Of a stretch of 64,000 bases of DNA, positions 56,470 through 64,000 are shown piece by piece (position 1 is the first letter of the stretch; each line of letters begins with the position of its first letter). Made by a program: the position numbers and the translations under genes. Below the pieces are notes generated by a model. That model was not told where the DNA came from. It was given only the letters and a program-made list of their open reading frames with translations, and did no database searches. The DNA is from Rhyacophila brunnea (Eukaryota > Arthropoda > Insecta > Trichoptera > Rhyacophilidae). The DNA is taken from the NCBI GenBank assembly GCA_022495005.1, contig JAGYXB010000615.1, positions 124,001 through 188,000 of the forward strand, in the 5' to 3' direction.

Positions 56470-56751
56470 TAATAATGTTAAGTTATAAAGCATCTCATAA
56501 AGTAGGTAGGTACATATTTGTATAAAACCCAACAAACCAAAAGGCCGATATTATACTTATTTCATGGATTACACTCTTAGTACAACGTAGGTAGGTATAT
56601 TATATTTTTGAGCGGACTAAAATCGCAGTTATACTTAAAGTGTTTTATTTCTCGTAAAATCTTCGCGAAACGTCATTAATTTCTTCCCCTCCCTGTCGTG
56701 CCGTCTTCCCCTGTTTGAGTAGTTAGATCGTCGTCCATTGTCTACTTCCAG

Positions 56752-56929
56752 CGGAGTACATTTCCGCTCTAGACGATTGGCGAAAGACGGGCGAACGGTT
56801 TTCCTAAGCCGGGGAGAGGAAACGAAGAGATCTTTCGCTACAGATAATGGCTGTTTTTATTTTTTGCCTGAAAACATTGACATTATTATGAGAGAAATAG
56901 ACGGGAGTTACAACTGCATTACGCGTTAA
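56752..56929 (+). CDS. Candidate second exon of the gene starting at 2066 (weak)
   Basis: TCTACTTCCAG at 56741-56751 is a plausible acceptor with a pyrimidine-rich lead. The following frame is open for 58 codons to a TAA at 56927-56929 (GVHFRSRRLAKDGRTVFLSR...). The upstream exon ends two bases into a codon (AG); one base here (C) completes a Ser codon and keeps exactly this frame, giving SSESSDSGVHF across the join. The segment is less AT-rich than its flanks and not part of a recognised repeat. However, phase agreement alone happens one time in three, the distance is 54 kb, and no domain is visible. Confidence 0.2.
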
Positions 56930-56980
56930 AAGTTAGCAAATAATTGATGTACCTACCTACGTATAAACAGTTCTATAGTT

Positions 56981-57592
56981 CAGTTGCGAAGTGTGGAGGT
57001 GGGCCGTTAAGATCGGCCATACTTAGTGCACACTAAACTTTGTCAGTTATGCATAGATATTTACTTGTTTTTAATGAACTAAGACTACAATTATTTACAG
57101 GTGGTGTTGGTTAGTTTTTTAAATTCAATTAAACCCTGCGAAAGCCAAACCATAATACATAGTAGTCAAAATGTAGGTACCTACTCGTTTATCTATAAAA
57201 TATCTAAAATTATGCCATTAAATCATACTTACGCAATTTGGATATTTTATAGATAGAATAATATTTGTTATCTATTATAGTTTGGTAAGACAGGGATAAT
57301 GAATTTAAAAAAAGTAACCAACACATGCCTGTGTAATATGTAGGTACGTACCTATGTATTTCTAATTCAACGAAAACCAATAAAAGTGTGCACTATTTTG
57401 TCGGATCGCCCAAAATATACCAAAACTATTATGGTTTGGTTTAGGTAGGGTTTAATCGATTTTTGGAAACTAACCAACACCATCAGTAAATTGTAGTCTT
57501 AATTTAATAAAAATAAATACTTATGACTAACAATGTTTAATGTTCACTATTTATGCCAGATCTTAATAGCCTACCTCCACCCTTCGCCACTG
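56981..57592. mobile_element. hAT-type fold-back MITE, long copy
   Basis: Starts CAGTTGCGAAGTGTGGAGGT and ends CTCCACCCTTCGCCACTG. Flanks CTATAGTT and CTATATTA are a degraded 8-bp duplication. 612 bp, both arms present. Confidence 0.85.
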
Positions 57593-58434
57593 CTATATTA
57601 TAATATTATTATGTTCTTGCCGTCTCTTTCACGTAGGTACATATCGACGCCTCTGTGTTTCCGCCTTCTTTCTCACTGCATATGTAGGTACATATAGCGA
57701 AATGTTGCCCAGAGTATATGCCTGATTCGAACTTACTGTAGTGTTATCCTGAGACGCATAGAATATCAAGTTCGTCAGTAGAAATAACGTCAAATTGTCA
57801 TGCATACATACATACAAATAAAAGGATTGCTGCGAAAGACGCAAGATATTCATGCAATATCGCATACGAAGTCAGAATTCTTGCCATGTTTTTAATTAAA
57901 ATTTCAACTATTGAAATATTATTGTAATAAAATTATCATATAATGGTGAAGAAAGTATGTACCCAGAACAATATAAACTGAATACTTGTAAATTAATTAT
58001 AAAAGAAACTGACAAGAGGCGGAAAACGGATTTAATTAATATTATAGATATTTCAAATACTCGCAATCATAGCTTTTCGATAGTGTTGTTAGCTCGAATA
58101 CTTAGAGTATGCAGTGGCAGATATCACTTGTCAGTAGTCTAAATGTGTATCTGTATGATATTATTAGCGCACCACTTTCTGTTAACATTTTTAAGCAGCT
58201 AGTTAAACAGCCGATATACGGCGAAATACCGTATAGCGATACGTCACATTTCATGCATCATGCTCTTAATGTTTTATGTTTAAGATTGGTTGGTAGCTAT
58301 CGATCTATAATTATTTTATTTAAAAAAATCCTTTTATTTCATCTATAGCGCCGGCTAGACGTTCATGCTTTACCACAAGCTGTACGCGCAAAGCGAAAAG
58401 CGCTGTAAAAGCGCATATGGGAAAGAAACTGACT
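57593..58434. other. Unassigned AT-rich sequence
   Basis: Short frames only; no gene recognised. Confidence 0.4.
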
Positions 58435-59516
58435 GTCGTATGCATGAGATTCCCAAAAACCTTATAGGCTATATACTGCACGTTTGTATGCATGAGTAAA
58501 AACGTAATTAGCTGTTAAGTGACGTCACGAATGTGACATATCATGTGTCATGGTGTTCGTATTATAAAATTTCATTCCCCGATAAATAATTCAAAATTTT
58601 GAAATTGTTAATGTGTCTGAAAGTGTGCGGACGGTACCATATAAATTTGATAATTATACATGAATAATTATTATGAAATTTAAATAATTTATCAGCTATT
58701 TTATCACATGTATTTTATAATTATTCTACTGTACGAAAGGTTGTATTGCCAGTAAACTTTTCCATTTGGTGGCAACACTGAATACATTTGGTGGCAACAC
58801 TGAATATTATTATGACTAACTTCACTTCAATTATTGAGATGTCAAAAGAGAATAAGAATAAATGACAGAAAATGCAAATGATTTAAGACAATAATATGTA
58901 ATGATCTCTGTATAATATTATCATTTATACCAATCACCGTATGATACTATTGATGTTTCCAGTGTATTTGAGAGTTGTGCCTCGTTTATTACAGTTATTT
59001 TACAATAATTAACTAGGTAGGTAGGTGGTACCGTAATATTTTGAAGAACGCAGAATGCTTACAATTGTATATTTTAATGCCAGATACAGCAGTAGATACA
59101 TATTTTTGCGGTGGTTTAGCGGAGATATTTTATCGTAATCTTACGTAAGTCCATCTTATGTCTCCATGAGAAATATTGCAAGCGAAATAGGCGAAATAAG
59201 CGAGGCATTTTATCAGTTACCACCTACTATCTAGATTATAGACTAGGGATCAAAATTATACGTATTTTGTAAACAGCACGACTAGGAACTGTTTTTAAAG
59301 TTCGCAAATGTTTTACAGAATCTACAAAACAAAATCTACGAATTTGCAATGAATGCAAAATTAAAATGACATTTGAAAGTGACAGCTAGCTGAGGCAGCC
59401 ATTTTTAATGGCGCGTGACGTCAGATCGCTTACGTCACAAAGAGTGTTATTAGCTATTCGATGGAAAATCGGTTAAATAGCTTATAAATAATTTGGGAAT
59501 CTCATACATACGGCCC
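58435..59516. mobile_element. 1.08-kb TIR element carrying CRE sites in its arms
   Basis: GTCGTATGCATGAGATTCCC at the left and the inverted TGGGAATCTCATACATACGG at the right are terminal repeats. Similarity continues inward through a TTATA/GCTAT block and a CRE: GTGACGTCAC at 58519-58528 and TGACGTCA at 59416-59423, plus TTACGTCA at 59430-59437. The interior contains a direct repeat of ATTTGGTGGCAACACTGAAT (about 58763 and 58788). No transposase frame. Superfamily unknown; target duplication unclear. Confidence 0.6.
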
Positions 59517-60449
59517 TGAAACTATTAGGATTTTCTTATATTTCCGAAACAAATATTTATATAAAACGGTCGAATGTACGTTACATTTGAATGGCATTTA
59601 TTAGGTACGAAGTGTCTATCGTTCGCCAAAGTGCTTATTCAATGCGTCAAGTTTTGGCAAGCGTCTACAATCATTGCAAATTAAAAACTATGACATTCGA
59701 GTTATCTTTCTTCGATCTTCTAACAATGCTATATTATAAAGTACTATGAGATAAAATGCTATAGTAAACTAATATAATATTGCTATCCCGCATGTCTTGC
59801 CAATTCGCCGCCTCTTCCGCCGCGCCCTACTTAAGATTTACTCGTTTGCGCGGGAAAAACGTAGGCTGCGCCGGAAATCGAAACGCCGCCATCTGTGGAA
59901 CACGATTTTATTCACAAAAGCGCGCGAATGACGAGTCGACAGGTGTGGACGTTAACTTTGCAGACAGATCTCTTGCTTCTGAACGACCGCTGATCGGATA
60001 AAGATGTTTTTTTTTGGCTTTTCTTGCGGAGTGTTTTTTTGCATGAGTTGTGTATTTTGTATACATTTATAATAAGAACATCGTATAATCGTGAAAGCTT
60101 CCCTATTGTATCTTACCAGCTCTGATATATTATACTTACTAATGTTATTTATTATGTATTTAAATTAACTACATCGATTCACGCATATTAGGATTTTAAT
60201 CCGCAATATTACTTTATGATCAGTGGCGGTCGGTGGTTTCAAAGATTCTTTGGATTGGTAGTGCACTGAGAAAGGTATCGAATTCGAAGGAAAAATATAT
60301 TTTTATTTGTTATTCGAATAAGCCAATTATTATCTTCATTTTATCGCTAGAACGAGTAATATAATATCACTATAACACCTTTCTACGTTAAAGGTACGCA
60401 AGCACTTTAAGATAAAATAATTAATAAAACTACTATACTAGACGTTATA
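59517..60449. other. Spacer with a CpG-rich island at 59790-60000
   Basis: The island (GCCGCCTCTTCCGCCGCGCC, GCCGCCATCTGTGG) stands out from AT-rich flanks. It holds a 70-codon plus frame without recognised domain, and could be a promoter, insulator or exon. CAGTGGCGGTCGGTGG at 60222 resembles a hAT end without partner. Confidence 0.35.
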
Positions 60450-61741
60450 CGAGGGTGGGTCAATAATTCCTTAGAAAAAAGCATTAAAACAGTTTTTATT
60501 TTTGTATTTTTTTTTATTTCTCAACATAATCTCCTTGGAGCTCAATACACTTGGTTAGACGTTTCTCAATTTTTTTTAAACTGTCAGAAAAATAAGTTTT
60601 CGGAAGGTCCTCAAAATAAGCATTTGTCCGATCGATGACTTCTTCATTTGAAAAAAAACGTTGTCCACTTAGCCATTTTTTTAAGTTTGGGAAAAGGAAA
60701 ACGTCACTGGGGGCTAAATCTGGCGAATACGGTGGGTGGTCGACCAATTCGAACTTCAATTCTTCAATTTTAGCCATTGATCGTAAACATGTGTGAACAC
60801 GGGCATTGTCCTGATGAAAGAGAATTTTTTTCCTGTTTAAATGAGGCCGTTTTTCTTCAATTTTGTTTTTTAGCTGGTCCGATAAATATGCATAATAATC
60901 CCCTGTTATTGTTTTTCCTTTTTCCAAATAGTCAATGAAAATAATTTCACGTGCATCCCAAAATACAGTAGCCGTAACCTTACCAGCTGATTTTACGGTT
61001 TTCGCCTTCTTTGGACATGGTTTGCCTTCGCAATCCACTGTTTTGACTGTTCTTTCGTCTCGGGAGTATAGTGGTGTATCCATGTTTCATCTGCAGTCAC
61101 AAAGCGACGAAAAAATTCATCCGGATTGCGTTGCATGAGCGACAACAGGGCTTTAGAGGCCACCACCCTACTGCGTTTATTGTCGACTGTAAGCAAACGC
61201 GGCACCCATCTTGCAGAAATATTTTTCATGCCCAATCTGTCATGTAAAATAGAAATGACGCTACCTTTTGAGATCCCTGTAACCTCAATTATCTCACTCA
61301 AATTTAATCTTCGGTCAGTTAACACCATATCGTGGATTTTATTGATCATTTCTGGTGTAGTCACCTCTACAAGACGTCCTGAGCGTGGTTCATCCTTTTG
61401 TTGATGTACGACCACGTTTAAATTCATTTAACCAGTTATAAATAGTTGCAAGTGAAGGAGCAGATATGCCGTGAACTAAATCCAACTCATTTTTTATTTC
61501 CTTTGTTGTTAACCCTTTTATATTAAAATGTTTAATAAGAGCTCTAAACTCAATTTCCTCCATTTTTGTAAACAAGCAATTTTTTTTTTAAATGTACGAA
61601 AATAAAAAACAACAACCCGACCAATCTGATTGAAACTTCGCAGCATACTAAATCGGTAGTGCCGCTGCATGAAAACAAACCGCTTACAGTACTAGTCGCG
61701 CCACCTGTCGGCTTTTCTAAGGACTTATTGACCCACCCTCG
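60450..61741 (-). mobile_element. mariner element, array copy 1
   Basis: 1292 bp with inverted ends starting CGAGGGTGGGTCAATAA (about 29 bp, CCTTAGAAAA at the inner side) and TA just outside (60448-60449, 61742-61743). Contains a transposase pseudogene on the minus strand. First of at least three head-to-tail copies. Confidence 0.95.
60514..61563 (-). pseudogene. mariner DD34D transposase, array copy 1, two frameshifts
   Basis: The start is the ATG at 61563 (MEEIEFRALIKHF). The N-terminal helix-turn-helix is visible (ATIYNWLNEFKRGRTST; GISKGSVISILHD). The catalytic triad is present: D in TADETWIHHYTPE, D in FHQDNARVHT, and D in SPDLAPSD exactly 34 residues after the second, the mariner DD34D signature. 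About 350 codons, the usual mariner length, ending GDYVEK and a stop at 60514. An extra T near 61396 shifts the frame (CCTTTTG versus CCTTTG in copy 2). A second shift near 61019-61032 is shared with copy 2. Inactive. Confidence 0.9.
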
Positions 61742-62000
61742 TAACTCGTGGTGCTTGTAATAACTACTTGTAAGCCATTTTGTTTAAAATGCGATTCAAA
61801 ACATACTCAATTCAAATACATTTACATAAACGTGAGCGAACGTTACAAATTATGAGTTTAAGATGTTCATGTCATCATAAGCAATAGTGCAAAGAAAATA
61901 GTTACTTACGTATTGAAATTAATAAAACACGTAATATTATAATATATCGTAAGGACATAGAATATACGTAACAGTTTGATAAAAATGTATAGACATAATA
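61742..62000. repeat. Array spacer 1 (259 bp)
   Basis: Non-mariner sequence, identical by eye over all 259 bases to 63295-63553. It begins TAACTCGTGGTGCTTG and ends GTATAGACATAATA. It is the duplicated flank that defines the array unit. Confidence 0.95.
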
Positions 62001-63294
62001 CGAGGGTGGGTCAATAATTCCTTAGAAAAAAGCATTAAAACAGGTTTTATTTTTGTATTTTTTTTTTATTTCTCAACATAATTTCCTTGGAGCTCAATAC
62101 ACTTGGTTAGACGTTTCTCAATTTTTTTAAACCGTCAGAAAAATAAGTTTTCGGAAGGTCCTCAAAATAAGCATTTGTCCGATCGATGACTTCTTCATTT
62201 GAAAAAAAACGTTGTCCACTTAGCCATTTTTTTAAGTTTGGGAAAAGGAAAAAGTCACTGGGGGCTAAATCTGGCGAATACGGTGGGTGGTCGACCAATT
62301 CGAACTTCAATTCTTCAATTTTAGCCATTGATCGTAAACATGTGTGAACACGGGCATTGTCCTGATGAAAGAGGATTTTTTTCCTGTTTAAATGAGGCCG
62401 TTTTTCTTCAATTTTGTTTTTTAGCTGGTCCAATAAAGATGCATAATAATTCCCTGTTATTGTTTTTCCTTTTTCCAAATAGTCAACGAAAATAATTTCA
62501 CGTGCATCCCAAAATACAGTAGCCATAACCTTACCAGCTGATTTTACGGTTTTCGCCTTCTTTGGACATGGTTTGCCTTCGCAATCCACTGCTTTGACTG
62601 TTCTTTCGTCTCGGGAGTATAGTGGTGTATCCATGTTTCATCTACAGTCACAAAGCGACTAAAAAATTCATCCGGATTGCGTTGCATGAGCGACAACAGT
62701 GCTTTAGAGGCCACCACCCTACTGCGTTTATTGTCGACTGTGAGCAAACGCGGCACCCATCTTGCAGAAATATTTTTCATGCCCAATTTGTCATGTAAAA
62801 TAGAAATGACGCTACCCTTTGAGATCCCTGTAACCTCAATTATCTCACTCAACTTTAATCTTCGGTGACTTAACACCATATCGTGGATTTTATTGATCAT
62901 TTCTGGTGTAGTCACCTCTACAGGACGTCCTGAGCGTGGTTCATCCTTTGTTGATGTACGACCACGTTTAAATTCATTTAACCAGTTATAAATAGTTGCA
63001 AGTGAAGGAGCAGATATGCTGTGAACTAAATCCAACTCATTTTGTATTTCCTTTGCTGTTAACCCTTTTATATTAAAATGTTTAATAACAACTCTAAACT
63101 CAATTTTCTCCATTTTCCATTTTCCACAAGCAAATTTTTTTTTTAAATGTACGAGAAACACACAACAACCCGACCAATCTGATTGAAACTTCGCAGCATA
63201 CTGAATCGGTAGTGCCGCTGCATGAAAACAAACCGCTTGCAGTACTAGTCGCGCCACCTGTCGGCTTTTCTAAGGACTTATTGACCCACCCTCG
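62001..63294 (-). mobile_element. mariner element, array copy 2
   Basis: 1294 bp, same ends as copy 1, with TA at 61999-62000 and 63295-63296. It starts 1551 bp after copy 1 and 1553 bp before copy 3. Small differences from copy 1 (for example ACAGG versus ACAGT near the left end) are shared with copy 3. Confidence 0.95.
62066..63113 (-). pseudogene. mariner DD34D transposase, array copy 2, frameshifted
   Basis: Starts at 63113 (MEKIEFRVVIKHF). The N-terminal part is open through TVDETWIHHYTPE to the shared shift at about 62570-62583. The C-terminal frame resumes at GKPCPKKAKTVKSAGKVMAT with HQDNARVHT and SPDLAPSDFFLFP intact. A missing T at about 62120-62128 changes the end after DGLKK. It lacks the extra T seen at 61396 in copy 1. 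Confidence 0.9.
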
Positions 63295-63553
63295 TAACTC
63301 GTGGTGCTTGTAATAACTACTTGTAAGCCATTTTGTTTAAAATGCGATTCAAAACATACTCAATTCAAATACATTTACATAAACGTGAGCGAACGTTACA
63401 AATTATGAGTTTAAGATGTTCATGTCATCATAAGCAATAGTGCAAAGAAAATAGTTACTTACGTATTGAAATTAATAAAACACGTAATATTATAATATAT
63501 CGTAAGGACATAGAATATACGTAACAGTTTGATAAAAATGTATAGACATAATA
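63295..63553. repeat. Array spacer 2 (259 bp)
   Basis: Identical to 61742-62000; links mariner copies 2 and 3. Confidence 0.95.
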
Positions 63554-64000
63554 CGAGGGTGGGTCAATAATTCCTTAGAAAAAAGCATTAAAACAGGTTT
63601 TATTTTTGTATTTTTTTTTTATTTCTCAACATAATTTCCTTGGAGCTCAATACACTTGGTTAGACGTTTCTCAATTTTTTTTAAACCGTCAGAAAAATAA
63701 GTTTTCGGAAGGTCCTCAAAATAAGCATTTGTCCGATCGATGACTTCTTCATTTGAAAAAAAACGTTGTCCACTTAGCCATTTTTTTAAGTTTGGGAAAG
63801 GAAAAAGTCACTGGGGGCTAAATCTGGCGAATACGGTGGGTGGTCGACCAATTCAACTTCAATTCTTCAATTTTAGCCATTGATCGTAAACATGTGTGAA
63901 CACGGGCATTGTCCTGATGAAAGAGGATTTTTTTCCTGTTTAAATGAGGCCGTTTTTCTTCAATTTTGTTTTTTAGCTGGTCCAATAAAGATGCATAATA
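63554..64000 (-). mobile_element. mariner element, array copy 3 (cut by window end)
   Basis: Same left end (CGAGGGTGGGTCAATAATTC) after TA. The C-terminal transposase region is present on the minus strand from the stop at 63619. Single-base losses at about 63796-63800 and 63853 break the frame further. More array units may follow beyond the window. Confidence 0.9.

Overview
The window is 64 kb of AT-rich eukaryotic DNA. It is most likely a lepidopteran (moth or butterfly) chromosome. The evidence is the very frequent TAGG/ACCT stutters, GT-AG splice signals, tRNA-derived SINEs, non-LTR retrotransposon tails, and a dense set of hAT, piggyBac-type, Tigger, mariner and PIF-type DNA transposons. 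There are no bacterial-type operons. Long open frames are rare, and nearly all of those with recognisable protein homology are broken transposases or reverse transcriptases.

Host gene content is very thin. The best supported host gene is the 5' end of a plus-strand gene at about 1.9-2.4 kb. It has a CpG-rich promoter with CCAAT, a GC box and three bZIP/CRE-like sites, then a first coding exon from the ATG at 2066 to a splice donor after 2382. The rest of the window would then be its long first intron and flanking DNA. One phase-compatible candidate second exon lies near 56.75 kb, but support is weak. A second promoter-like module (TATA, initiator, ATG, splice donor) lies near 31.36-31.5 kb. 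It may be a host promoter or part of a solo LTR.

Most of the identifiable sequence is mobile DNA. (1) A TTAA-flanked giant palindrome of about 1.4 kb occurs three times (1-1193, 26747-28127, 38697-39544). (2) A second TTAA-flanked MITE of about 360-380 bp occurs four times. (3) hAT elements are frequent; several have exact 8-bp target duplications and decayed transposase pieces (5.5, 32.7, 41.1, 43.2 kb), together with a fold-back hAT MITE family starting CAGTGGCGAAGG. (4) A Tigger-like element (18.43-19.62 kb) retains the N-terminal half of its transposase. (5) Non-LTR retrotransposon 3' ends, tRNA-derived SINEs and PIF/Harbinger-like MITEs are scattered, often nested in one another.

The right end (60.45-64.0 kb) holds at least three head-to-tail mariner copies separated by an identical 259-bp spacer. 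All are frameshifted, and the two complete copies share one frameshift. This points to amplification as a tandem array rather than independent transposition. Several insertions are nested in a datable order: PIF-type MITE in SINE, hAT in another TIR element, piggyBac-type MITE in hAT, fold-back element in a reverse transcriptase. No clearly new protein-coding system was seen. The most unusual features are the giant palindrome family, the 480-bp fold-back element built from short tandem repeats, and the tandem mariner array.
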